Assembly: GCF_029873635.1 (NCBI RefSeq) | Contig: NC_080422.1 | Span: 17,824,049 to 17,888,048 of the forward strand | Origin: Malania oleifera | Taxonomy: Eukaryota > Streptophyta > Magnoliopsida > Santalales > Ximeniaceae | DNA length: 64,000 nt | Reading direction: 5' to 3' | Part shown: positions 11,394 to 23,980 of the stretch, piece by piece | How positions within the stretch are numbered: position 1 is the stretch's first letter | How the letters are laid out: each line of letters begins with the position of its first letter | Made by a program: the position numbers and the translations under genes | Notes under the pieces: model-generated | Databases searched by the model: none | The model's input: only the letters and a program-made list of their open reading frames with translations | Told to the model about the DNA's origin: nothing

Positions 11394-13266
11394 TGAAATT
11401 GGAATAGCTTTCCCAAGAGGGGGGTGAATTGGGATTTTTAAAAATTTATTTCCCTTTTTAATACTTTTGTGTTATAACAATAATCAATGCTCAAACACAA
11501 TCACAAAATTAAATCAGAGTAATTACAACCAAAACAAAATAATCAATCACTTAATAAAAGCCCTGTAGTTATGTGAAAAGCTTGTTGAATTTGTATAAGC
11601 TTTGTTGTTAATTTCCACAAACAACCTTCTTCCCAATGTTCAGCTTTTAAATAAACTTTCAATTTAATAAGTTAAGGATGATCAATCAACGTAATCCCTT
11701 TCGGTTTTCACAATCAATGCTGATCAAACCAAAACAAATTAACTTCCGGTCTATTTAACAACCAAACACTTAGGATTCAGAAATTTATAAAGCATCCACG
11801 CAGTTTGTAAATTTTGCTGAAGAGTAAAGAGTAGGGAAGAAAGAAGAACACAAGATTTTACAAGGTTCGACTTCAACACAGCCTACGTCCTCGCCCTTGG
11901 CAAAACCACCAAAGGATTCACTATCACCGTGAAACAATACCGATTACAACACTCCTTGGTTAAGACTAGAGCCCGCCTTCTCTAAAAAATATCCCCTTGT
12001 TTGGTCCAACGATTCAACACTCCAACCGTTTATCAATCTTTTACAAAGATTTAAAACAAGGCGTACAAGAATTGCTCCTCAAGAGCTGATTAGTACAGAT
12101 TAAAAACTATGTACTTCAATAAAATTCACAAAATGAAATTCAGATTGAAGCTCTAGAGTTTTATCACCGTAGGAATCTTTCAATAGATGATAGAATTAAC
12201 AATTGAAGCACGATCTCAGTGAGAAAATCAGCAAAACTTTAGAGAACTTTGTGGAAGTTGTGAGCAACAAAGAGCTTTCAGAATTTCAGAATGCTTGAGA
12301 GAGAGTTTTATTACTGATTTGAAATCTTGGTGTTTAAATCAATGTATCTTGAGGGTATTTATAAATTTAGAAAGGATTCTTACTTGTTTCCCAAGTTTAC
12401 TTGGATTTGGGTTTCAAGTAATTGAAATTTTAAAAATATGCCCGTTGAGAAATTTGAATTTTACCATGAGCCAGACTACTGTGGGATCTCTGGCAGTTGT
12501 TTGTCCAAGTATTTCATGTACAATTTTCACAAACAGAAAGGTGGCAGTCGGCTATCCTCAAGGTGGCAGTCAACTATCCTCAGGGTGGCAATCGTCTGTC
12601 ATCGAACAACTTAGTTTTTTAAAAAACATACGAAATGGTGACAGTCGGCTAGAAGAACACACGCAGACATCTCATTTATCATTGTCAGTCGTCTGTCAAG
12701 AACTTGACAGTCGTCTGTCAAGAACTTGACAGTCGTCTGTCAGGCTTCAGACTTCTTAATTTAAGTCCATTAATGTGTCAGCCATCTGTCCATAGACAGA
12801 AAGTCGTCTGTCAAGCATATTTTCCTTCTTTTGAAAACTCATTTATCTCTCTCATCTTTGCTTAATTATTCTTGGAATATAAATTTGTTTAACTCTGAAA
12901 AACATTTTCCAAGACTTTAAAACTTCAGATTTCTAAGTGTGTCTTTGCCTAATGAGCTTCAAAATGAAATTTCATACTTAAATCAACTTGAAGTACTTAC
13001 AAAACTTGTTCTATTAAAAAATTTGACACTTCTTTGCTTTGAGTTCTTTTGTTGCTGATTTTTCAAACTTCCTTGAGCTTTCATTATGGATCACTTGTAT
13101 TAATGCAAGGCTTTCCTTGTTCCTTGATCCTTGTGAGCTTTCAAGATAGGGCATTTGAAGTTTGAGCAAATTAGCTTTGCCTGAAATAATATCACTTGGA
13201 AATACATTAGATAACCTTACTTTATTATCATCAAAATCAAGAGTTGTAAGTCTAGTTAGGCCAATA
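11394..13266 (-). mobile_element. Solo LTR, Sirevirus-type, minus orientation (TSD gagaa)
   Basis: The 1873 bp sequence is flanked by a perfect 5 bp duplication gagaa (11389-11393 and 13267-13271). On the plus strand it starts TGAAATTGGAATAGC, then CCCAAGAGGGGGGTGAATTG, the reversed 3' end shared by the family, and ends GTTAGGCCAATA. The last base pair pattern is TG...TA, so the canonical terminal CA has become TA. Between about 12530 and 12800 it carries a repeated CAGTCGTCTGTCA motif. The 12295-12729 open frame is chance coding within the LTR. No internal domain is present. Confidence 0.88.
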
Positions 13267-13271
13267 GAGAA

Positions 13272-14101
13272 AAATAGGTACAAAGAACAAAGACAAAGGA
13301 GACATCTCATTTTATTAAAAATGGATAGCCAAAGCCTAAAATCTTGATAAATATCAAACTAATGAATAGATCTTTCACTAAAAAACCTTCAAAATAATAT
13401 AAAATAAATTGACAAATAAATTTGGATGACATACACATAGAAGCCGATCACTTCAAGTGCTTCATCATCTCCATCCTTTCCACCTCTCTGCTTCAATGAA
13501 AACCTACAACAAAGGGAGGAAAATACCGACCTACCATTTTATTCAAATTATTATAATAAGAAACACAACGAAAAGTCAATAATAATATTGGCAAAATGAT
13601 ATAACTAAAGATACAACCTCATTTATCAAATAAGCAATGAGATGATATAACTAAACATATAACCTTTTCCATCAAATAAGGAACCAATAGCCAAATGACG
13701 TTCTATGCGTCCAACTTTCAGATATCAACCAATTAAGCTTTAGCAGACCTTGTCATGCATTGAGGACATTGTGTGGGATTTTCCATTCCTTCAGCAAATC
13801 AGACAAATATTTAGAATTCTCCACACTTCATCAAAAATATGAGAGATCACAGGTGATCACAGGTGTTAATTAACTGACTTCAGAATACTCAAGAAAAAAT
13901 TAAATAATCTGTAGATCAATTCTACAATAATTACTAACTGGAAAAAAGAAAAGATAATATAGCTCATATTAAATGATAATAATAAGCATTCAAGAAAACC
14001 AATGTAAATCATGACAAGCATAACTTAATAAGGAAAAGCATTTCATTTATGTATGAGATGAAATTAAATGAAAGAGAAGGGGCTGAGAGATCAGAGAAAG
14101 A
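13272..14101. other. CACTA interior, AT-rich, no gene recognised
   Basis: No open frame with a recognisable product. A short near-tandem repeat, CATTTATCAAATAAG / CCATCAAATAAGGAACC with ATGATATAACTAAA, occurs around 13597-13685, and GATCACAGGT is duplicated at 13846-13865. Confidence 0.4.
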
Positions 14102-14522
14102 TTGAGAAAGAAGAAGATTCTAGAGGGCCAGTGGGCAAGCCATAAAGCAAGAGAAGGGAATAAAGTGGTAGATGCTTTGACTCGACAAGGTGCCATGGGG
14201 AGGAATAGTTTGTTTACAAATAGTAGTCAACTTCTTAGAGTTATCAAAGGTTTGTATAAATTGGATAAGATAGGTACGACTTATATAAGGTATGTTTAGT
14301 TGGTTTCCTTTTGGTATTGGTATAGGTTTGTTTTTTTTTTTGTTTTTTTTTTTTATTTTGTTTGGTTTGATGCATAGGGTGTTTGATTGGTTATTATGTA
14401 AACCCCAAGTGTCCTTTTGTTTCCACGGTATTCCTCCACCATAAGTGAGGGTTATTAATAAACTTGGGATGGGGCCGTTAAGTGGGTGGCTTTCGGCTCA
14501 TTCCAAAAAAAAAAAAAAAAAA
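14102..14522 (+). mobile_element. 5'-truncated LINE (L1-type) 3' end with poly(A)
   Basis: The frame at 14102-14299 contains ASHKAREGNKVVDALTRQGA, the typical C-terminal end of the RNase H domain of plant L1 LINEs (H...RE.N.VADAL.R.G). It is followed by a 3' UTR-like stretch and an 18-base A run (14505-14522). The left boundary is only where coding similarity starts, and no clear target-site duplication was found. 5' truncation is normal for LINE insertions. Confidence 0.7.
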
Positions 14523-15089
14523 CGATAGAGCAAGAGGAGGAGAGAGAGAACAAAAGTGTCAACACCTATTCTTGTCCACGTCATCACATTTTAAAACTAA
14601 TTTTTAAATTTTAGTTAAGTTTTCTTTAATTGTTTTTAATTTAAGAGCTCTTCCAAAGTATTGTCAAAACCTTCTTTCAAGTTTAAATCATGTAAAGTGA
14701 TTGCTATTTTTATTTTTTTTTTTGGTGGAAATACGAAAAAACACAAAAAAATCATAAACTTTGGAAAATTTTGTGTATTGAAAAAAGAAACATTAGTTGA
14801 TATTTGATGAAGGGAATGACTTCAAAGTTAGACGAGTTTTTGCGAATAAATGAGAGCACTTAATTTTACACAATTGTGGTTCATGTATTGCAGATGCATC
14901 CATAAAAGTCGTAGAGGAATGTTAGCGCCAGTTGCTTCTTGCACTCTCTTTATACAAACCCTCTTTAACTGGGCAATTTGGCCATTTTTCTCAAACATAA
15001 TATGAGGCAACCACTTCAAATTTTATATTCTCAATATTGCAGTTTTTTTTTTTTTCACTTTTTTAGTTTCATAGTGCAGTTAAGAGGAG
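14523..15089. other. AT-rich CACTA interior, nothing recognised
   Basis: No supported feature. A poly(T) tract lies near 15045-15056. The open frame at 14828-15019 has no recognisable product. Confidence 0.4.
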
Positions 15090-16256
15090 TGAAAGTTAAG
15101 GACTTAGCTCAAGAGGAGGGATGAATTGAGTTATTAAAATTTTATTTAGTATTCTTTTCAAGAATCTTTAGCCTCTTGTTAATTTATCAAACACACAACA
15201 AAGCTTTTTAATCAATCCACAAACTAATCACAACACAAATAAACAAAATTTCAAACAATCAAACCAATCAACAACTAAAGTAATCAATCAAACAAATACC
15301 AAACTAGGATATAGAATGCAGCTCTTTGGCAATTTTAGTTTTTGTAAGAACTCAAGATATTTGCTTGTTTGTAGCCCTGTGAATATATGTAAGCCCTGTA
15401 TTGAATGAAATTGTTTGCACTCTCTTAACTAAAATTTCCGCAAACAATTAAACAGTGTACTCCCTTTTGGGTTTCTGCAAAAGTTTAATCAAAACGTACT
15501 TTCTTATATTAAGAGTCTTCTTTTAATCTCAGTTTTTGATTGCAGCTACCTGCACTTTGCATACACACAACACAATGTATATAGATGCTGAAAATAAAGA
15601 TAAGGGAAAGAGAGACACCGAGATTTTTATGAGGTTCAACTTATCCCCAGCTTACATCCTCGCCTTAGGCCAATACCACCTAAGGATACCACTAGAGCAA
15701 TCCTTTTCAGGCGGAGCAAACCGTTACAATTCCCTCCTTAAGGGTAGAGCCCCCTCTCCAAGCGATACCCCACGCTTGGTCCAATAATCCAACAACCTAT
15801 AATCATCAAAGAACTACAAGAAACAAGAAATAATATGGTGTAGAAAGACACTCTCACAACAAGGCTGATTAGTACAATTTAAAAGCACTAATATACTTCA
15901 ATATTCAAATATCAAATTGAGATAGATTGAAGCTCAAGAATGATTTCACCAAGTTCCTTCTCCAAATGAGAATCAACAATTAGAACTCAGAGTAGGATGA
16001 TTAAGCACTTCAGTATTCTCAGCAAATCAGTTTTGCAATGAGTAAGAGCAAGAGAGAGCTTTGAGATAGCAAGTGCGCTTTCAGCTTTGAAAACGATTTT
16101 CAATTTCTTGGTGTATTTGATTTGCTAAAACCATGTATTTATAAGCTAATAAAAGTATTTTTGTGTTGCCCATGATTACTTGGAGTATTTCCCAAATTTT
16201 CATAAAATTTGGGGTACAAGAAACCTTAGTTTGAATTTTAAAACATTTAAAATTTC

Positions 16257-18189
16257 TGTTGACCTTATAGGTCACACCCGGTTTTGATAATGACAAATAT
16301 CGATATTTGATGTTTGGCAAGTGTTTGTGCAGATTCAACTCAAACTTCCTTGATGGCACTTGAAGAAACAAGAAGACCATGAAGTCTTGTAATTATACAT
16401 TGTAATATATTAGTCCTATTTGTAATAAGGTCTATAATAGTAAATTAGGATATGGTTTGTATACTCATCACCTGCACATCATGCACACAAGATATAGTGT
16501 GAGCTAAACTTGACCATAGTAAGACCCTATGCTCCAACACTCACACACACATTTCATGAAATATGAGTATGAAATAATTGTGCTTAAATTGAATATATTT
16601 AAGCAAATCAAGTGGGGTCGGGCGACCGAACCCTGGCTATTCAAACTACCTCACGCGACCGAACCTTGGAGGTCAATATGTTGACCTGTATTCGGGCGAC
16701 CGAACTGAAAGTGTGCACATATTCCTCAGCTGCCCGATAGCTTTGAAAGGGACAACTTACCAATTCGGACGACCGAGCATTTCAGCTCAAAAACAGACCC
16801 GGGCGACCGAACACAAGAGTTCGGGCACCCGAACCATGAACCAGGCACCCAAAGTCACATAGCTTTGCTACTAACTTTGATTCAGGTTGCTGAACTAAGA
16901 CACAGGCAACCAAATCATGTAGAAGACCTTTTATTGTTGTGTCTTCTCGGGCGACCGAACCTCAGTTCAACCACCCGAACATCGGACGATTAAAATTAAT
17001 TTAATAGCGGTAAAATAGGGTTAAGATAGGCTAATTGGGTTTTAATTGTTTGGGACTTTTTTTATAATACCCATCATATCCCGAACGATTATAATTTTTC
17101 ACCTGACTATAAATATACCTTCATTTGTAAAATTAGAGATATTATTAGCAAAGTAATTAGCAAAGAAATTCTCTCTATCTTGAAAATCCTCTCTTTGCCC
17201 AAATACTCTCAATCTAGCCTCCTTTGATAAAATCTGAGATTGTGAGAGTTCTCCGTGTGCTATTGTGATTGTTATACTGTGCTAAAATCTCCCATTTGTG
17301 TAGTTGTTATATATATTTCTCTTGGGGAGTTTTAGTTTAGGTTTAACTCACTGATTTCTTCATTATAAATCTAGTGTGGAATTAAACCAAGGAAGCTTAG
17401 GATATTTGCATTTTATTGCAAGTGTCTAATAGCTTGATTTTGGTGTGCAAAGATTTTTCAAACAAACAAGTATTTCTTCAAACTAGTATTGTGCATCTTT
17501 CAGTGAAGAAAATCTATTTGAAGCTAGTTTGATTATCTTCTTAGTTTACTTGGAATATTGATGTGTTATTGAGATATCCTGTTTAGAATTCCAAGTTGTT
17601 GTTTGTGTTGAAATACTCTTGAGCATCATACTGATTATTTTGTGTTGAGTATTGATTGAGCAAAACATACATCACTGAGCTTACACTATATTCATGATAT
17701 TGATGTGTTTATGATTGAGTGCATTACTTGGGTACAAATTTGCTTTACATGAAAGCACTATTTCATTGTACCATTTGCTTGTAATATCAGAGTATTTCCA
17801 GGCGTGGCCTGAGGGGACAGTAATTCAGCCCGGTAAGGATTGTATGTGACGGTTGAGGTCATCCCTTGAATTGACCTGATTTGTATAGGTGCCGCTCCAC
17901 CCGGTTAAGTGAGCAACTATAGTGGTAATCCTTATACTAGTTAGCCAAGGCAGGGACGTAGGCAATTGGCCGAACCTCAATAACATCTATGCGTGTCACC
18001 CTATCTTTATTGCTTTCTTGTGCTTATGGGATTGATTAAATTGCTTTATTTAATTTCTGATATATTTATGTTACTTGTAATAGATTGACCATAGGGTTGT
18101 GAATATACTGCTGTTAGGAGGAATCCTAGGAGTTAAAATTTAAAAATATCAATTCACCCCCCCCTCTTGGGATCACAGTAAAGCTAACA
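16257..18189 (+). mobile_element. Solo LTR, Sirevirus-type, plus orientation (TSD atttc)
   Basis: The 1933 bp sequence is flanked by atttc at 16252-16256 and 18190-18194. It starts TGTTGACCTTATAGGTC and ends GGGATCACAGTAAAGCTAACA. The partner LTR at about 31735 shows the uninterrupted site. It carries an array of GGGCGACCGAACC-like motifs (about 16615-16985) and is the same subfamily as the LTRs at 35396 and 42632. Confidence 0.9.
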
Positions 18190-18889
18190 ATTTCTAACTG
18201 TTAATCGTGTTTAGTAGACTGAAGTGTCAGCTTTAGTCTTCTGAGGTACTTTAAAACACTGAAAAACTTAGCTGGAAATAGGGTCAGTCGACTGGGCCCG
18301 CATGGTTCAGTCTTCTGAGGGTGTGTTGCCTCTTCTGTATTCCGAAAAGAAATTCTTCAGTAGACTAAACTTATTCTTCAGTCTTCTGATGAAATTCTTC
18401 AGTCTTCTGAAGATACACTTTAATCTTTTGGGTAGTTAAAGTTTTGGTTTTTCAGTTTAGTTTTCAAAAACTCTTTTTGTTCTCTTACTTTGATTACTTA
18501 TAAAACTTTTTCTGGGGTTTGAAATAAAGTCTCTAAATCTATAATTATCCCTAAAGAGCTTCAACATATTTCCATGAGATATTTCAATATGAAGTACTTA
18601 CATTATTGATCTTAAAGCCTAAAACTCTAAGCTTGAAGTCTTCCATGATATTTTTGCTTTGTGTCCCTTTTGACTTTAGTTTGAGTCAGCTTTAAATTTC
18701 CTCACACTCTACTCATGTTCGTGTTGCTTGAGCTATCTTTAGATCACTTTAAGTATGAATGTGTCTTTTGATGTCCTTAGTGATCTTGCACTTTCATTGC
18801 TTTTTTTTCTTTTGAACTTTGACTTTAAGGATTCCTAAAACATCATCACTCTAACAAACATATGTTAAATTATCCTTCATTTTTTATCA

Positions 18890-21136
18890 TGTTAGAATTG
18901 GTGTATTCCCAAGAGTGGGGGTGAATTGGAATTTTAAACTTTTCTCCTAGGTTGAACTAGATGTCAATTGAGTATTACAATCTAGGGTCTTTCTATCCAG
19001 TTCCAAATACACCGATAAATATAATATGCGAAAATTTAAATCAAGCGCATCATTCACATAATAACATACACGTGCGGTAAATATAAAGTGCGATAATATA
19101 CACAAACACACGATATGTTATTAGGGTTCGGCCAACTGTGTCTACGTCCCCGCCTCTAGCTCGCAAGCCCGAGGATTCCACTAATAGCTCACTTAAGGAT
19201 GGAGCGGCACAGATTACAACTAGGTCAATTAGGACAAAACTGACCTCAACCTTAACCAGGTCAATTAGCGGGGCTGACCTCAACCTACACGCCTTAACAG
19301 GATGGCGCTCCTGGCTTTCCTAACTGGGTCTAAGCCAATCCAGGACTATTCCAAGGCTAGTCTCCCTCTTCAGGCCCGTGCCTGGAAATACAACAGATTT
19401 TACAATCAAATGGTACAGTGATTATACTTTCATGTAAAGCAGATGTGTACCCAGTTACGCGCAATTATATACACCACAATATGATTTAATATGTAAGCTC
19501 AATGTGGTCCAATATTTCAACTCTCAAAATATTTGCTATCAGTGTAATGAGTACGTGAGAGTGTCAACCAGTATGATCTTTGTATCATAATATATGATCA
19601 ATCTAATAGCTCACACAAAGATATCAAGTCTCAAGTATTTCAATCAGTAAGATGTCTTAAGTATGTAAATATCAAATAATGTATATGCTTGGTTTGTAAA
19701 AGATGTGTAATCTTTGTATTCAGCAAATAATGTATGAGTGAATGAATATTGCAACAAAAATCACTATCTCATAAACACATATCTCTTCAAATATTTTTCA
19801 AGATAAAGACACAATAGATATTTGAAAATGTTTGAGAAGTTTTTGCAATCTAAAAACAAATACAAACTTCTCAAGATATTGCAATGAATATGCAATACTC
19901 AGAAGTTTTATATAAGTCTTCTTAGGAGAGACTTATTAACAAAGTCCCCTAAGAACACTTAGGTTTAACTCTTATAAAAATCAAATCAATCTAATCAGAA
20001 TGGGAGAGCAAACCTTTCTAATTAAGCACTCAATCAACTTACAGAGAGTTTGAGCAATAAGAGAAGGTAAGTATGAGTGGTTGGGACTTAGATATGAGTA
20101 TTATAGGATTTGGAAATTTCATAGAATTTCTCCTAATCAAAGTGGCTAATCACTTTCTAATTTGCACAAATCATCTCATATATAGACATGAGAAGAGATA
20201 TGACCGTTAGGGACCTATTGGGTATTATTAGGAAAGTTTAATGATATTTCAAATATTTTAACCCTGTTTAAAAAATGTTTAACCACGGGTAAAATTAGAA
20301 CAACCCGAGAGCTCCGGTCGACCAAAACAGTTTCGATCGACCAGAGTTCATATGGTTCGGTCGACCAGGAGGTTTTTGAACTGAAGGCTCAGTCGACTGA
20401 AAGTGGGTAATTTTCCATTTTACCGAGGTTCGGTCGACCGGACCATTTTGAATTAGCTGTTTCAGTCGACCAAACCCTTGTGATTTTTCCCGAGGACCCT
20501 CGGTTGACTAGGTAGTTGGTATACAAATTTGGCTCGATTGACTAGATGGTCAAATTGTTAACCTCAGGGGGTTTCGATCGACCAGGGAATTTTGAACTAC
20601 ATTGGTTCGGTCGACTAGGGTCTTGGTCAACTGTTGACCCAAGCCTATTTCAATCGACTGGGGCAGAATGAACTACCTTGGCCGGTCGACTGAAAGTGCA
20701 CAATGTATGCATTTCGGTTCTGTCTTGAAACACACAAACCCTATTCAAGTGTCTAACAATTATAGGTGCAATGATGTGTGTCCTAGGGTCATTTTTTGTC
20801 CAAAATAAAGACACCGAAAGAATCTGGTATCGGTTGACCGAAGGGTAAACCCTAAGGTCATTCTAAGGTCATTTTTGCATTATGATTGGTTTGAGCTTAC
20901 GTATTATCATGCATGTGATGTGTGTGAGCTTATTATAAACCAGAGCCCTAATTACTATTACAAACCAATTTTCACAAATGAAATATATTACAACCCTGAA
21001 TATAAATTGGTCTTTAGGCTTTACTTGCTTTGTACTCATCTTGATCTTAACAATCTTAGTTTCTGCACAAAACCTCAAACACCCACTAAATATAATAAGT
21101 ATTTGTCATAATCAAAACCGAGCGTGACCTTCAACA
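18890..21136 (-). mobile_element. Solo LTR, Sirevirus-type, minus orientation (TSD tatca)
   Basis: The 2247 bp sequence is flanked by a perfect tatca (18885-18889 and 21137-21141). On the plus strand it starts TGTTAGAATTGGTGTATTCC and ends GTGACCTTCAACA. Between about 20310 and 20840 it has some eleven GGTCGACC / GATCGACCAG / CAGTCGACTG-like sites. It is the same subfamily, inverted, as 26676-28933. Confidence 0.9.
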
Positions 21137-21176
21137 TATCATCAAAACAAGATTTGCAAGTCATGTTAGGCCAACA

Positions 21177-21193
21177 ATCTCCTCCTTTTTTAT
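21177..21193 (-). other. Polypurine tract of the minus-strand Sirevirus
   Basis: On the minus strand AAAAAAGGAGGAGAT lies directly before the TGTTGGCC start of the 3' LTR, the expected plus-strand priming site. Confidence 0.75.
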
Positions 21194-21759
21194 GGTGACT
21201 AACAAGGAGCAAAGATGAGAGATCCTTTGAAAAAAGCTCCCCCTTACAATATGCATGTCTTTTAATAATTTTGAAAAGGGACAATATCAAATATGAGAAA
21301 GTTCAAAGAAAATCACAATTAAGAAAATAAACACAATCAAGCATATGAACACACATGATCAAGTATATTTCAATATTGCATATGTAGTGTGCTTTAACTT
21401 CTTTAATAGTCATTCATATTTCATATGTGTTGTAACATATTCAAATATGCTTTAACATCTTCAAATTTGTTTCACAATCCATATGTTCCTCAAAATGCAT
21501 ATTAGATCAAAGTACTCAAAATTCATATTTGCCGCACAATTCATCTTTGCTTACAATATTCTCTCCCCCTTTGACATCATTCAAAAAGAATCGAGGGGCG
21601 GCATAAGGAAATACAAGCATAGCTAAGATTAAGAGCATAGTCAAGCATAGAAAATACAATCAAAGCAACATACAAACTAAGTGTTTTACATAAAAAGTAC
21701 TTAATACATCCGAAAATACTAAAGGTCAGCTATTGAATACAGCATAAAAGTCCTGAAGT

Positions 21760-22998
21760 TCAATTATCAACAACGTCATCTTCTTCCTTAGATTCTTCAT
21801 CATCATTCTCTTCCTCATTTCCTTCTTCTTCCTCAGCACCATCCTCTTCTTTTTCTTCAGCACCTTCCTCTTCTTCACTTCCCTCCTCAGAATCTTCACC
21901 ATCACTCCGAGGGGCTGAGCTAGTGTCCATGGGATCACCACCTTGGGAGGAGCTAGCCTGATATTCCTCAATTCGAATGAGGCACTAATCAAGTGAGGAT
22001 ACCTTCTCATGAAGGCTCTAGAGGCCCCTCATATCCCGACTGAAGGAGGAGAAGTCACTCTGAAAGGACATGAACCATGAAGGGGTGTCTGTAGGAGGAC
22101 CATGTTCATGAGCTGGAGGAGGAGGAGGAGGAGCTGCTGCTAGTACTCGTTGAGGTCTTCCACCTTTGAAGTACCAACCCTGATCACTCTTATCATAGCC
22201 TATTTGTTTAGGGGTTGTGGAGGTGAAGAGATCATAACGAGTGCGTTTAATGAACAACCTAGAAGGTGTAGCAACATCAAGGTGAGCAAAGATGAGGTTC
22301 AAGGCACCTCCATACGAAAGAGTTTTGCCCACATCCACTTCAAGATAAGACTAGATAAATCGAGTTTCTTTCCTTTAAGTAGACACCATAGAACAAAACA
22401 CTCAACATAGGACAAATGATCAAAAAAGCCAGTCTTTGGTAAAATGTTATATAAAACAATTTTGTGTAGGATTTAGGCTTTGGAGATTCAGTTGTTTATA
22501 CAATAGGGGATGTCCAAAATACACAGGTTCATTTTCCATAATCAGGGGTAAAAATGCTTCAGGGGTAAAATCTTACTCTAAGATCCAAGATTGAGCAAAA
22601 GCAGGGCATTCGAATTCTCCTAGTGTAATATTTAGAATAGGAGCTAAAATCTGAGGGGTTAAAACAATTTTCTTACCCTGAACCTTAGTAGTCAAAACAC
22701 CGTCACTATGAAGCATGTTGGCATAAAAAATTTTGATAAGATTGGGAAACATGCCTTTAGCTTGGTGAATTACGAAGTTTAGCCAACCTATATCCCTAAA
22801 CATTGGAAGTATCTCAGGGAATTCGTCATCAAAGAAAGAAGTATCGATTACTTTACCCAGAATAGGATCCGTAGACCTAAGAGAGGAACGGTAACAGAGC
22901 TTTGATGGAGGTGTGACTAGCCATCGTTCAATATTGTTCTCATCTCCGCCAGTAGAAGTGTCAATTATTATCTTTGTGCAAGGCATTGTGAAGATCAA
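21760..22998 (-). pseudogene. Env-position ORF of the Sirevirus (plant transposon protein-like), acidic C-terminus
   Basis: This extra ORF lies downstream of RNase H and upstream of the polypurine tract, where Sireviruses carry their envelope-like gene. The first part (22998-22573, about 141 codons) has FYANMLHSDG followed by VQGKKIVLTPQIL, the layout I associate with the 'putative plant transposon protein' domain (PF20167-like). The second part (22338-22018) has LNLIFAHLDV and a proline-rich stretch. It ends in a highly acidic Glu/Asp tail read in the frame stopping at 21760-21762. Stops and a frame shift separate the pieces. Function is unknown: in Sireviruses the ORF is called env-like by position only, and no convincing transmembrane segment is visible here. 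Confidence 0.6.
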
Positions 22999-23404
22999 AA
23001 AGCAAACAAAAACATAGCTGGGAAACCCTAGAATCCATAGGTGATGAAGTATAATCGAGTTTGGAGCCTTGGATTCAAGAGTTTTGTGGTGAGGATTGAA
23101 GGAGAGAAAGAGTGGGTGACTTCGGATGAGAGGTGGAATAGTGATTAGAAGTCTGAAGTTAGGGTTTTAAAGTGTTAAATATATAGTTCCCATGACCTTA
23201 GAAGACTGAAGATTAAGTTCAATCTTCTAAAGATTTTCAGACTCGAGCAGCTGAATAGGTAGTAGCACCTCAATCGTCTGAGGTGATGGCTATGTCATCT
23301 GAGCCTTTAGTGCTACAATGCTCAGTCGTCTAAAGTCTATAAATTTTTGAAAATCTTTTCTATTCTCATCCTGAACCCTTTCTAAATTACTTCCCTACTA
23401 TGTA

Positions 23405-23980
23405 GCAATCCAAGTTCTCTTCTAATAGTTATAAATCTTTCTTCGGAGAGAGGTTTTGTAAAGATGTCCACCCATTGATCATTTGTGTTAATAAATTCAA
23501 GTGATATATCTTCCTTTTGAACATGATCTCTTAAAAAGTGGTGTCTTATATCAATATGTTTTGTTCTTGAATGTGATATAGGATTTTTGGAAATATTTAT
23601 CGCACTTGTGTTATCACACTTGATTGGAATTGTTGTATATTCTAAATTATAGTCTTTTAGTTATTATTTCATGTATAGAGTTTGTTCACAACAACTCCCA
23701 ACTACAACATACTCAACTTTAGCTATGGATAAAGTTACGGAGTTTTGTTTCTCAGAAAACCAAGATACTAGTGATCGTCCTAGAAAGTGACAAGTGTCAC
23801 TAGTACTTTTTCTATCTATCTTACACACTGCATAGTCAGTATCAGAATAGCTAATCATTTCGACTCTGGTGTCCTTAGGATACCAAAGACTTAAGTCCAT
23901 TGTGCCTATCAAGTATCTTAGAATTCTTTTAACAGCTATTTAGTGTGATTATTTAGGAGCTGATTGGAATCGTGCACACA
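23405..23980 (-). pseudogene. Copia RNase H of the minus-strand Sirevirus
   Basis: The minus-strand reading includes SYSDTDYAVCKIDRKSTS (the first catalytic Asp region), then AKVEYVVV where the family usually has AEAEYIA, and further down an SRTKHIDIRHHFLRDH-like segment and an IFTKPL-like segment near 23450-23560. A TAA interrupts the chain near 23660. It lies between RT and the env-position ORF. Confidence 0.85.

Larger units (their letters stand above)
15090..21176 (-). repeat. 3' LTR of the minus-strand Sirevirus, interrupted twice
   Basis: On the plus strand it begins TGAAAGTTAAGGACTTAG and ends CATGTTAGGCCAACA. Sequences at 15090-16256, 18190-18889 and 21137-21176 line up with the uninterrupted partner LTR at 30565-32469. 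Excluding the two solo LTRs it is about 1.9 kb. The 18195-18440 segment carries repeated CAGTCTTCTGA / CAGTCGACTG motifs. The open frame at 15536-15787 has a near-copy in the partner LTR (31037-31267) and is not a gene. Confidence 0.88.

Noticed and set aside
15536-15787. Conserved open frame present twice (also 31037-31267)
   Set aside because: The two copies are the same position of two LTRs of one element, so the similarity reflects LTR duplication, not protein conservation.
16615-16985. CRISPR-like spaced short repeats
   Set aside because: The repeats are short, degenerate, irregularly spaced and lie in a plant LTR; there is no array structure or cas context.
22150-22410. Plus-strand frame opposite the env-position ORF
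   Set aside because: It is the complement of the Sirevirus 3' ORF and has no recognised product.
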